NCBI GenBank assembly: GCA_964396245.1
Contig: CAYNEO010000005.1
Coordinates: forward strand, 1 to 64,000
Origin: CAYNEO01 sp964396245
Lineage (GTDB): Bacteria > Zixibacteria > MSB-5A5 > GN15 > FEB-12
Length of the DNA stretch: 64,000 nt
Direction of reading: 5' to 3'
Positions 51,969-61,035 of this stretch are shown here, one piece after another. The notes beneath the pieces were generated by a model. It was given only the letters and a program-made list of their open reading frames with translations, was not told the DNA's origin and made no database searches. The translations under genes were made by a program, and so were the position numbers. How positions within the stretch are numbered: position 1 is the first letter of the stretch; each line of letters starts with the position of its first letter.

Positions 51969-53492
51969 CTAATCGAGACCGACCGGAACAGACACAAAAC
52001 CCGAAAGCACGAGATTGAAATACGGCAGGGTTCGATTGTCTCCGGCGACATTGTCATAGTTCAGCACCCTTTTTGCGCCGGTGTTGACGTTCACGAAGAA
52101 ATTGTGGAGGATGAAGCCCCTGTATCCGACCGAGAAAGTTGCGGTTTTTTCCACGATTCCGGTCGGGAAATTCTCGGAATAGTCCTCAGACGCCGCCAGC
52201 CAGGGCTCGGTCCATTCGGCGGTAACACTGCCTTCGCCCCGCCGGAGATAGCCGATGCCGGCTGTAAGGGCGCCGGTTTCAGAAAGCCAGCGAAATACCG
52301 ACAGAGTTGCCAGATCATAATCGTTACCGAGTGCTCCACCAATCGGTTTGTCGTGGATCAGATATCGATTGCGCTCCAGCACCTGATTGAAAGTCCAGTT
52401 GTTGACACGAGTGTATTCGGTTTTGACATCCAGCGAGGACACCACATTCGCGAAATAACCGCCGAAAATATATCCGAGCTCGGAAGGTTCGTTATCACTT
52501 GCTGATTCGTTATCCACCTGGTAGTCGTCGATGAGCACCTGACCGTATAGTTTTATTCCGGATATCGGCTTGACCGAGAAATCGAATCCGACCATGGTGT
52601 TGTCATCGGCGCCGTCATTTAACTGCGAACCGTGGAAGAAGATCAGCGGATTCAAGTACGCCAGTTCGATCTGCCGGCCGGGGCCGCCGTATATCACCGT
52701 CTCGAACAATCCCACGCGGATTCGCGGGCTGAAGTGAAAATCGAACCGGTGACCGGCGAAATACCTGTTTTCGAACTGCTCGACACTGTCCCGGTCCGGG
52801 TTGAGGCCGTCGAGCCGAGCCAGCCGGTACGAAATCACCAGCTTGCCCCACCGAAAGCTGTAGCCGAAACCATCGAGTGGCTCCGTATACGACAGCGCGA
52901 GTGAATTGCGCGGACCCCAGAAAGAGCCGAACCGCCCCACGGTGAGCGTGAACTTGTCGGAACTGTAATTGACAAACGCTTCTTCAACATCGCCGGCGAG
53001 TCCGCGCCATTTCTTCCCGGTGTAATCGGGATCCTCGGCGCGTTGCTCGTCCAGCACAAATTTCGCATATATGAACACATTCTTCAGCGGCCTTCCGAGC
53101 GCGCCGCCGCGAAACGATTCATAACCAGCCGAAGGCGCCCGCTTGATCGACCGAAAGTCCTCGGTCAGGAACGAAAACAGCATAAGGGAATTTGATTCAA
53201 TCGCCCGGTAAGGCTCGAACGGCCCGAGGAAAACATCCTGGTTGTCGAAACGGTAGGGTCCGAGTTGGTAATCATACGTGCTGACTATTGACGCATCGAG
53301 ATGCTCGAACCGGTCGTAGAGAAATTCGTATTCGTGCTGGCCCACGGGGAGTACCCCGGCGAACGCGGTCACTGACGACAGGACGAAAAAGATGATCGCC
53401 AGAAATATCTTCCACATCAATGATCGGTCTGATTTTCCGGACGGTTCAACCGGATCGTGATCAGGGATGTGGTCTGAGTGCGGCATGGTCAT
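51969..53492 (-). CDS. Wzi-like outer-membrane capsule assembly protein
   Basis: 507 residues from ATG 53492 (GGAG 5 bases upstream), which overlaps the stop of the upstream sugar transferase as TAATG, so the pair is translationally coupled. A membrane helix/signal (MWKIFLAIIFFVLSSVTAFA) sits about 45 residues in, an unusually long N-terminal extension. The rest is a beta-barrel with features of the Wzi family (FTLTVGRFGSFWGPRNSLALS, GRQIELAYLNPLIFFHGSQ). Wzi anchors capsular polysaccharide to the outer membrane. Its location in a polysaccharide locus agrees. Confidence 0.8.
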   Translation of the reverse strand: MTMPHSDHIPDHDPVEPSGKSDRSLMWKIFLAIIFFVLSSVTAFAGVLPVGQHEYEFLYDRFEHLDASIVSTYDYQLGPYRFDNQDVFLGPFEPYRAIESNSLMLFSFLTEDFRSIKRAPSAGYESFRGGALGRPLKNVFIYAKFVLDEQRAEDPDYTGKKWRGLAGDVEEAFVNYSSDKFTLTVGRFGSFWGPRNSLALSYTEPLDGFGYSFRWGKLVISYRLARLDGLNPDRDSVEQFENRYFAGHRFDFHFSPRIRVGLFETVIYGGPGRQIELAYLNPLIFFHGSQLNDGADDNTMVGFDFSVKPISGIKLYGQVLIDDYQVDNESASDNEPSELGYIFGGYFANVVSSLDVKTEYTRVNNWTFNQVLERNRYLIHDKPIGGALGNDYDLATLSVFRWLSETGALTAGIGYLRRGEGSVTAEWTEPWLAASEDYSENFPTGIVEKTATFSVGYRGFILHNFFVNVNTGAKRVLNYDNVAGDNRTLPYFNLVLSGFVSVPVGLD

Positions 53493-54892
53493 TACACTCC
53501 TGTTCCCTTCATGACCGTCGGGAAAGTTCGGGCGATAATCCGGGCATCGAGCCATAGCGACCAGTTATCTATATACTGCAGATCCAGTTTCATCCAGTCA
53601 TCGAAGTCGATACGATTGCGGCCGTTGACCTGCCAGAGACAGGTGACGCCCGGTTTGACTGAGAGCTTGCGACGTTGCCAGGGTTCGAAGCCGGAAGCCT
53701 CGTGCGGCAGCGGCGGACGCGGCCCTACGAGCGACATTTCGCCTTTGAACACATTGAAAAACTGGGGGAGTTCGTCGATAGAGAACTTGCGTAACGTGCG
53801 GCCGATTCCGGTGACCCGGGGATCCTCTTTGATCTTGAAGACCGGTCCCGACATTTCATTCTTGTGAAGCAGATCTATTTTCCTGTCGTCGGCGCCGTTA
53901 TGCATCGTGCGGAATTTATACAGCTTGAAGGGTTTACCGTTAAGCCCGCAACGCGTCTGGCTGTACAGGATCGGACCGTGGCTGTCGAGCTTGATCAGGA
54001 TAGCCGTTACCAGCATGATCGGCGCTGTGAGGAGTATGCCCACGGCCGCCCCGATACGATCGACAGTACTTTTTAGGGTAAGCCACACCTGGTGATCGGG
54101 CACCGCGCGATATACCAGCGCCGGCAGGCCGTTGATATACATCGGCCGCACCGTCGACACCCGTGGTTCATAGATGTTCGGCATCAGGCAGACCGGCACA
54201 CCCATTTCTTCGGCGATCGCAAACACTTCCCTTGTGCGCGGCAATTCCTCCGGCTCCACCGCGATAAACACCGCATCGACCTGGCTGTCGGCAATGATTT
54301 TTCTCAGGCCTCGCGGACGTCCCAGCAGGGGAATGTCGCGATACCGCCAGAGACCGGGGCGATGAAAATCGAGAAAACCAACCAGCTTGGTCTCGAGTTC
54401 GGGAGATTCCACGATCATATCAGCTACCTGTTTGGCGCGCTCGCCGGTACCGATGATGACCACGCGCCGCTCGAACATGCGGTTTTCCGAACGATGCATA
54501 TGGTGAGCGAGCTTCTTGAACACACGTGACCAGAACAGAAGGATCAGCGCCTGTCCCACCAGATTGACACCCGCAAAAACGGCAACGGGCAGATGGCTCA
54601 ACGGCCAGTCCATCAGGAATATCATCGCAATGAACCCCATCGTGATCTTGGTTTCGTCCACTACCAGCCGCCAGATCCTTTTTCGGATGACATACGAAGT
54701 AAGAAGCGGTCGGGGACCGCGCGTGAGATAGTAGCCCATGCGCACCAGGACAATCACACCGAGCGCCTCTACAATCCATCGCTCCGAATAGCCGAATGCA
54801 TCCAGGACCGCGCGCAGCGCGATCACCGAAACGATGATCGTTCCGGCCTGCCCGGAAATCGCAAGAATGGCTTTTCGTGTGAATCTGCTCAT
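53492..54892 (-). CDS. Undecaprenyl-phosphate sugar phosphotransferase (exopolysaccharide initiation)
   Basis: 466 residues, the full-length WbaP/WcaJ architecture. N-terminal transmembrane helices (about 10-110), a CoA-binding-like Rossmann domain (RRVVIIGTGERAKQVADMI, about 143-161), then a membrane segment and the catalytic domain (GAAVGILLTAPIMLVTAILI, LYKFRTMHNG, SIDELPQFFNVFKGEMSLVG, GPRPPLPHE, end PTVMKGTGV). It starts exopolysaccharide repeat-unit synthesis at the inner membrane. The C-terminal half closely resembles the short protein at 15166-15909. It overlaps the Wzi-like gene downstream. Confidence 0.95.
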   Translation of the reverse strand: MSRFTRKAILAISGQAGTIIVSVIALRAVLDAFGYSERWIVEALGVIVLVRMGYYLTRGPRPLLTSYVIRKRIWRLVVDETKITMGFIAMIFLMDWPLSHLPVAVFAGVNLVGQALILLFWSRVFKKLAHHMHRSENRMFERRVVIIGTGERAKQVADMIVESPELETKLVGFLDFHRPGLWRYRDIPLLGRPRGLRKIIADSQVDAVFIAVEPEELPRTREVFAIAEEMGVPVCLMPNIYEPRVSTVRPMYINGLPALVYRAVPDHQVWLTLKSTVDRIGAAVGILLTAPIMLVTAILIKLDSHGPILYSQTRCGLNGKPFKLYKFRTMHNGADDRKIDLLHKNEMSGPVFKIKEDPRVTGIGRTLRKFSIDELPQFFNVFKGEMSLVGPRPPLPHEASGFEPWQRRKLSVKPGVTCLWQVNGRNRIDFDDWMKLDLQYIDNWSLWLDARIIARTFPTVMKGTGV

Positions 54893-54997
54893 AGTTATGC
54901 CGGGTGATTAGCTGTTCGCTCGCTCAGGGACTGTGGCTCCTGATGCGTGGTCACCTGTCTCCTCTATGGTGTTTAGTCGGTCTCATACTCGTATAGC

Positions 54998-56041
54998 CTA
55001 TTTTCGGTCGCCGGCTAAACGGTCGCCGGCATCCCTCGTCATGTTGAAGCGATCGGTTACCGTCGTGGGCCGATCTTCTTTGGCCCGGGTCAGCCGTACG
55101 ATGCGTCGGTCAAGTCCGGTGGTTTTGTAGTATTCCGACGGCATGCGTTCAAAAGCCCTCAGCAGAGCGGTATTCGCGTTGACCGACTGCAACCGGTAGC
55201 GGATATAGTTTCCCAGTTCGGGCACCCCCGACAGGTTGTCGGTGTGGATTTGAGCCAGCGCCAGGTTATTCGTCACACGCGCCGGATCGGCCACCCGGAT
55301 GAGTATGAAGTCGGTGGCGCTGATACGAGTCTGCACACCGAGTTTTGTCAGGGCTCCGGCCAGGCGAAGCGCCTCGTCCGCAAATGTCTTCAGGCGCATC
55401 GCGAGTGCATCACGATTGGAGAGCGTCGTCGATAGAACTTTGTGCAGAGTCGAGGAAATCCGGTTCCACGGAAACCCTTCCCGCAATGTGTCAATCCGCG
55501 TCGGCGAGGCGATCACGTAGCCGGATTCGTCGGAGCTGATGCCGAACGACGTGGTCAGCGAACGGATCGCGACAACATTGGCGAGTTTTTCGATGAGCGG
55601 AAGCGCGGTTATCCCGTAAAAATCGAAATATTGTTCATCGACAATGAGCGTGCCCTCGGGAATGGCGCGGGCCAGCAACTCGAGATCAGTTAGTCCAAGG
55701 TTGGCACCGGTTATCCGGTTGGGGTTGGCAACGTAGATAATCTCGCGGCCCGTTGTTACTTCAGCGATAGCTGAGTCGGGGTCGCCTGAGAACGGTGATG
55801 GTCCCTGTGCGAGAACGATGTCGGACTGCGCCCGGTCGGCCGCGATCTCAACATCGGGCGATACACAGCCGGCCGCTATCACACGGTTTTCGACCGTGGT
55901 CGTCAGGGAAAACAATTCGGTCAGGATATCGGTGTAATCGGTAAACGGCAACACCATTTCCTGCGGCACGGCGACCTTGCGCGCGATTGTCGCGCTCAAA
56001 CTGTCCGCCGTCTCGACATCAATCAGCGTTGATCTGCTCAT
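54998..56041 (-). CDS. HisC-like aminotransferase-fold protein lacking the PLP lysine
   Basis: 347 residues from ATG 56041 (GAGG 8 bases upstream); an ATG at 56047 is two codons earlier. It follows the fold-type I order of HisC: VANPNRITGANLGLTDLELL, then GTLIVDEQYFDFYG, then SLTTSFGISSDESGYVIASP. The last segment should read SKAFGLAGLRxGY. Here the PLP lysine is Thr164 and the phosphate-binding Arg is Glu172. NPNRITG also departs from NPNNPTG. So it cannot form the internal aldimine by the normal residue. It lies between the SLBB exporter and the sugar transferase. It could be a regulatory or structural paralogue. Confidence 0.78.
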   Translation of the reverse strand: MSRSTLIDVETADSLSATIARKVAVPQEMVLPFTDYTDILTELFSLTTTVENRVIAAGCVSPDVEIAADRAQSDIVLAQGPSPFSGDPDSAIAEVTTGREIIYVANPNRITGANLGLTDLELLARAIPEGTLIVDEQYFDFYGITALPLIEKLANVVAIRSLTTSFGISSDESGYVIASPTRIDTLREGFPWNRISSTLHKVLSTTLSNRDALAMRLKTFADEALRLAGALTKLGVQTRISATDFILIRVADPARVTNNLALAQIHTDNLSGVPELGNYIRYRLQSVNANTALLRAFERMPSEYYKTTGLDRRIVRLTRAKEDRPTTVTDRFNMTRDAGDRLAGDRK

Positions 56042-56533
56042 GACCATTACCTCACATTCTCAATGCTGAACTCGACCGACCGCTTCGCATCCTCCGCCTG
56101 GGACGATCCGTTGCGAACTTTCGGGATTCACTGGTGATTGGTTGTGACCGGGAAGAATCGACAGCAGGTGAATACGAGCGGCGGCGTGGCGGCTCGTGCG
56201 CGTTGTCAGAGCAGTGTCTGTTATGCGAGTGTGTGACTTCTTCATACCCTTCCATGGGTCAAAGTCCGGTTTACACGATCGGTATTGCAAGGCGAGTGCC
56301 GAACTGTCTCAAATCTGAACACCCCTCGTAACATCATGCGAAACAAGGCCATGCCCGCCATACGTGAGTGATGTGACCGACTCACATGGGCGACATGTGG
56401 GCTCCGGCGGGCAGTGTTTTCCTCACGAGTGGGATAATATTTCTGGCCAAAAAAAATGGCGCCGGAGCCATGATGAGGCTCCGGCGCCCGAGGAAGGTGA
56501 GAAAAAGCGAGAGGCAATCGCTTACTTGTAGAT
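56042..56533. other. Intergenic region with terminator, no gene seen
   Basis: About 490 bases between the SLBB exporter gene and the pseudo-aminotransferase. The right end holds a strong terminator; the left should hold the promoter of the aminotransferase-like gene. Short open frames have no recognisable content. Confidence 0.5.
56449..56488 (-). terminator. Strong intrinsic terminator after the SLBB exporter
   Basis: Perfect 12-base stem GGCGCCGGAGCC / GGCTCCGGCGCC with a 7-base loop; on the minus strand it is followed by ATTTTTTTTGG. It is 46 bases past the stop at 56534. Confidence 0.92.
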
Positions 56534-58882
56534 CTACAACTTGTCGATAATCAGTACCGTGGTCAGCACGCTCGTGGTCGCCGTCAGAACGGTGGTCAGG
56601 GTCTTGCCCCAATCATGCTCTCTCTTGATCTTGGTCGGCACCACGATGACATCGCCCAGCTCCACTTTCTTGCCGAGAGCGTGTTTGCCGGATATAACCT
56701 CGCCGTTGGCGCGGATAAGGCGTGTGCCTTTTTCGTCGGCCTGCGGCGTAAAATCACCCGCGCGTTCGATATAATCTTTCACACTGTTTCTGTCGGTATA
56801 CTTGATTGTTCCGTTGGCGCCGACCGCTCCGAGGATGGTGACCCCGGACGGAACCGCTGGCACAAAGATGCGGTCGCCGGGCTCGAGCAGGATATCGCCA
56901 TTTCTTCCGTGCGTGGTCAGGATACCGTCCATGTCGATAATAATCCGATTGACCGATTGCGGTTCGTAATCGAAGAGCATCTGACGCATGAGGTTTCCGG
57001 TTGAATCCTGAATGATCGGGCTGGATTTTTCGACAAGTTGCGGTACGCGCTGGCGCTCCAGGTTGTTACCGATTGTCTCTCGTTCGAAAACAAGCCCCTG
57101 CGGAAACGCGTTCTGCGCAAATCCCCCGGCCCGCTGCAACAGCTCGTACAGGGTTTCATTCCGGCTGCTCAATACATACTCCCCGGGATACTTGACTTTT
57201 CCCTTGAGAGTCACCGTGCGATGAAGTTGCCATTCGGGAATCTGACGGATGAACACCCGGTCATCTTCGCTGAGATAGGTTGTGGCCAGTGCAGAATCGG
57301 TAAGCGATACGTACTCGAGAGAGACGTCGCCGAGCGAATCGACATGGGCCAGTTCCGCCTGAAGGCGAGACGCCGACCGGTTATAGGAACCGGCGAGAAA
57401 TATGAGATCCCGAGCCGTCATGTTTTCATACAGCGGATATGTGCCGGGACTTTTCACTTCGCCGGCAATCGACACGTACTTGTCCCACGTTACATCGTGC
57501 ACCGAGTACACGTGCAGTGAGTCACGGTCCTGCAGGAGCAAATCCTGGCTCACGTCACCGGCGAGCGCCTTCTCGATATTGACGGGTATGACTTCCATGC
57601 GATAGTCGGAATACCGGCGGAACAGGTTGGCTCGGTCATAATAGACGTCGTAGGGTTGGAGTTGCGCCCGCCCGATAAGCGATGAGATGCGGGTCGAGTC
57701 ATTCCGCTCGTAGTACCCCGGGTGTTTGACATACCCGTAGACCGCCACCATGTTTTTCTTGAAGTCGAAAATCGAGTAGACGGTAATCCGGTCGCCGTCC
57801 GCCAGCAGGACATTGCCCGAGTCTTCGGGTAAACCTTGACTGAGATTAAGGTCGACTACTTCCCATTCACTTTCGGCGGATATCCGCTCGAGCATCACGC
57901 GGTCGAGATAGGCTGAAGCGGTCGCACCGCCGGCCAGGTTCAACAGGTCGCACATCCGCTCGCCGTCTTTCAATTCATAAATGGCCGGGCGTTTGACCTG
58001 ACCGCGGATAGCGGCCCGCGGCCCGGTGACCGGCACGAAAATGGCATCGCCCGATTCCAGCTTGACATCGAGCGAATTATCGCCGCGCAGAAGAAAATCG
58101 TAGAGATCGACCGCCGCCACCGCTTTGCCGTTTCGCATCAGCTTGATATTCCGCATGGTACCGTTGTCCGACGGTCCGCCGGCAAGGTACAGTGAGTTGA
58201 ACAGGGATGTCAGCGACGACACGGTATAGGCGCCCGGTCGGTTGACCTCGCCGGTCAGGTAAATTCTGATGGAGCGGATTTTGCCAAGCGAAACCGTGAG
58301 ATCAAAGTCGCTGTAAACACTGGACAGTTTTCGTCGCGACTGCTCCCGAAACGACTCGAGTGTCATGCCCCACGCGGTGACTTCACCAACCTTGGGAATG
58401 AACACCTTCCCTTCACGATCGAGAGTGAGGTTGTATTCCTGCTCCACTCGACCCCAGAGATAGATGATAACGTTATCACCCGGGCCGAGGATGTAATCAT
58501 CGGATGAGGCAATGTCGTTGGGCGGCACGACCTCTCCTTTTGGAGCGCGGAAGAGGTTCCTGCCGAACGGCTCGAGGTCGGAGAAACTCGACATATCAGA
58601 GCCGGTGCGCGGGGTGACGGTGGATACTGCCGGCTGACGTGTTTGGTCGGCATCGGTATCGGGCGCTGCCGGAGTGGAGGGAGAAGCGGTCGAATCGAAT
58701 ATCGGTGCCGTCTTGTAAGACTCAACCTGACTGCCGTTGAGAATCTGCTGTTGATACTTTTCTTTGAGCGCCTGTTTTTCCAGATCGCTGAGGTTCTGGA
58801 GATCCTGAGCGAATACCTCTCGAAACCAGTTCAGCGAAACCAGTATGATGACAATAACCGCCATCAAAATGAGTTTTCGCAT
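56534..58882 (-). CDS. SLBB-domain polysaccharide export protein (Wza-like)
   Basis: 782 residues. A signal peptide/anchor at about 3-26, a Glu/Gln-rich helical stretch, then the Poly_export domain (YILGPGDNVIIYLWGRVEQE, followed by FIPKVGEVTAWGMTLESF, about 130-190). At least five SLBB repeats follow (RIYLTGEVNRPGAYTVSSLT, AIRGQVKRPAIYELKDGERM, VYGYVKHPGYYER, SIAGEVKSPGTYPLYENM, LKGKVKYPGEYVLSSR). A C-terminal helix LTTVLTATTSVLTTVLII may cross the membrane, as in Wza. It exports polysaccharide through the outer membrane. It is larger than Wza and has more SLBB repeats. First gene of the minus-strand locus. Confidence 0.94.
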   Translation of the reverse strand: MRKLILMAVIVIILVSLNWFREVFAQDLQNLSDLEKQALKEKYQQQILNGSQVESYKTAPIFDSTASPSTPAAPDTDADQTRQPAVSTVTPRTGSDMSSFSDLEPFGRNLFRAPKGEVVPPNDIASSDDYILGPGDNVIIYLWGRVEQEYNLTLDREGKVFIPKVGEVTAWGMTLESFREQSRRKLSSVYSDFDLTVSLGKIRSIRIYLTGEVNRPGAYTVSSLTSLFNSLYLAGGPSDNGTMRNIKLMRNGKAVAAVDLYDFLLRGDNSLDVKLESGDAIFVPVTGPRAAIRGQVKRPAIYELKDGERMCDLLNLAGGATASAYLDRVMLERISAESEWEVVDLNLSQGLPEDSGNVLLADGDRITVYSIFDFKKNMVAVYGYVKHPGYYERNDSTRISSLIGRAQLQPYDVYYDRANLFRRYSDYRMEVIPVNIEKALAGDVSQDLLLQDRDSLHVYSVHDVTWDKYVSIAGEVKSPGTYPLYENMTARDLIFLAGSYNRSASRLQAELAHVDSLGDVSLEYVSLTDSALATTYLSEDDRVFIRQIPEWQLHRTVTLKGKVKYPGEYVLSSRNETLYELLQRAGGFAQNAFPQGLVFERETIGNNLERQRVPQLVEKSSPIIQDSTGNLMRQMLFDYEPQSVNRIIIDMDGILTTHGRNGDILLEPGDRIFVPAVPSGVTILGAVGANGTIKYTDRNSVKDYIERAGDFTPQADEKGTRLIRANGEVISGKHALGKKVELGDVIVVPTKIKREHDWGKTLTTVLTATTSVLTTVLIIDKL

Positions 58883-59529
58883 CTTTCACCTTCCTGTGTG
58901 AACTGTGTTGTCCGCGTCCTGCGAACATATTCAGACTTTTTCTCGTGAGAGCGAAAAGCAATGCCGGTGCCAATGATGATGCATACTCACAAGTCGGTGA
59001 TTTACAAAGGAGTGCCTCACATCATCGGAGAGCGATGAGGAGAGACCAAAGACCTGAGTCAGAAAAACAGTCCCGACGACGACGAACAAATTTTCCGACG
59101 TGTGATTGCAGCCCGGGAAATCTCCACGGCTGCCGGGGGAAAGTCGCGTGTGAGCGGAACCCGTCTCGCGTAACTGCAAACCGGTCAACCGGATTGAGTT
59201 TGTTTAAGTTTTCATGGGCGGTCGGAGAATCTACGTTCAACAAAGACAGCGCTGATTCGTCACTGGAATAGTGCGTGCTAAGTTGCCAATAGACAGAGGC
59301 TTATTGGACGCTTAGAGACGCCAAAAAAGAGGTTTGGCCCTTGACAAGGTGGGGTCGGTGTTGTAATTTGCACAACTGCTTTGTTGGAACGTCGTCTGAT
59401 TGGCGACTTTGCGCGAGAACATTTTTGAGGTCAGGTGTGCTGGTCTGGGTTGTGGGATAGCCTCTCAGCGACGCCGCATAGGATGCTTTGAAAAATCAGC
59501 TTTTCATTTACTATTTCATGGAGACGAGG
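58883..59529. other. Divergent intergenic region
   Basis: About 650 bases between the SLBB gene (minus) and the FadL-like gene (plus). No coding frame is convincing. A possible promoter for the plus-strand gene is listed separately. Confidence 0.5.
59341..59367 (+). promoter_or_regulatory. Possible promoter of the FadL-like gene
   Basis: A perfect -35 TTGACA (59341-59346), 15-base spacer and TGTAAT (59362-59367); the spacing is short. The start codon is 160 bases downstream. Confidence 0.35.
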
Positions 59530-61023
59530 ATGGGGATCATTAGAATTATCGCCAGTGTTATTCTCCTGTTTGGATTTCTTTCCCCCGGTCTACTTGCCAG
59601 CGGGTTCGAGAACACCGGCATCGGCACCAGAGCTCGTGGAATGGCGGGGGCATTTCGGGCCATCGCGGATGATTGGACAGCCGCGTATTATAACCCGGCC
59701 GGTTATGCCTTCATCTACGACAATCAAATGGGTACATCCAACGGTTTCACGCATTTCCGCAACGAACTGACGCCGGACTACCGGTACACCGATGACTTCG
59801 GAAATACATACGAAACCGGAGTCTATAACGACCTGACGCTGTACAACCAGCACCAGATCAACTACATGCCATCGGCAGGATTCCTGATCAGGGTCCCCCT
59901 CTGGGGCGAGACGGTGTTTGGCCTGTCGGGCTATCAGCCGTTCGATAATCGCCTCCAATGGACGGTCTTTGAACCCCTGCTGGCATACAATGACTCCATA
60001 TACCACAAAATTCCCGCCGATCAAATCAAGAACGATCTTGATGTGGTCGCATTCCAGTTAACGGCGGCGCGCGAATTCGTCCAGGACGAGCTTTCCATCG
60101 GCGTCGGATTGCAGGTGCTGCGTGGCGACTTGCTGCTCAAGAATCTCACCCTGCGCGACAACCCCATGGATTCGCCGCTGAACGACCGCCCGTACGATAA
60201 GGTCCCCGAACTGGTAACCAACGACGGCAGCGGGTGGGGCTTCGGCTTCAAGGCCGGTCTGCTCTGGAAAATCAACGACAAGCTCAATATGGCTCTCACC
60301 GGCAGTGTGCCTTTTGAGATCACCGTAAGCGGCACCTCCAACCTGACATATATCATGCCGAAGAATGACTTCGCGATCAGCGACGGCAACCCGGATCGGT
60401 ACCTCGCCGGCACGGTCGAGTATCTTTTCTCCGATGGTCAGGCGGTTGGAATCGATGCTGACTATGAAACGAAATTGAAATTGCCCGCGTCGTTCGGTGT
60501 CGGCTTCGCCTACCAGGCAAGCGAAAAACTCAGAGTCGCACTGGATGCCGAATATACCCTCTGGTCGAGCTTCGACGGTTTTGAGTTTACCTATTCGAAC
60601 TTTAGAGGAATTCCGGTACCGGCCGAGCAGGACCAGACGGTGACAGACTTCTTCACGAGCAACCTGACATACGCGACCGATTGGAAGAACACCGGCAAGG
60701 TAGCGCTGGGCGCCGATTATCGGGCAACTCACTATATCAGTTTTGTCGGCGGCGTGTCTTTCGACCAGAGCCCGACTCGCGATACAAAAGAAATTACGCC
60801 GTTGTTTGTCGACCCGGGTGACAAGTACGGGTTCAACGGCGGGATCCTCGCGAGTGTCAATCAGTGGGATATTGGACTCATCACCAGCTACTACTACTAT
60901 CCGGACGACTTGACCGTCACCGGCGTGGTCGATCCGAATAACGATGGCATCGATGACAACTTCCCGGGGACGTATAACGCCGCCGCGTATGAGACGGTGC
61001 TATCCGTCACGTACCGGTTTTAG
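59530..61023 (+). CDS. FadL/OMPP1-family outer-membrane transport protein
   Basis: 497 residues from ATG 59530, with GGAG 6 bases upstream; an ATG at 59518 and a TTG at 59488 are possible. The signal peptide ends LSPGLLASG (about residue 22). The family's N-terminal hatch signature ENTGIGTRARGMAGAFRAIA, then DDWTAAYYNPAGYAF, is present. The barrel ends in YETVLSVTYRF with the C-terminal Phe. It moves hydrophobic compounds across the outer membrane. It precedes the esterase-like lipoprotein by 12 bases, so they are co-transcribed. Confidence 0.93.
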   Translation: MGIIRIIASVILLFGFLSPGLLASGFENTGIGTRARGMAGAFRAIADDWTAAYYNPAGYAFIYDNQMGTSNGFTHFRNELTPDYRYTDDFGNTYETGVYNDLTLYNQHQINYMPSAGFLIRVPLWGETVFGLSGYQPFDNRLQWTVFEPLLAYNDSIYHKIPADQIKNDLDVVAFQLTAAREFVQDELSIGVGLQVLRGDLLLKNLTLRDNPMDSPLNDRPYDKVPELVTNDGSGWGFGFKAGLLWKINDKLNMALTGSVPFEITVSGTSNLTYIMPKNDFAISDGNPDRYLAGTVEYLFSDGQAVGIDADYETKLKLPASFGVGFAYQASEKLRVALDAEYTLWSSFDGFEFTYSNFRGIPVPAEQDQTVTDFFTSNLTYATDWKNTGKVALGADYRATHYISFVGGVSFDQSPTRDTKEITPLFVDPGDKYGFNGGILASVNQWDIGLITSYYYYPDDLTVTGVVDPNNDGIDDNFPGTYNAAAYETVLSVTYRF

Positions 61024-61035
61024 GAGACACGAGAC

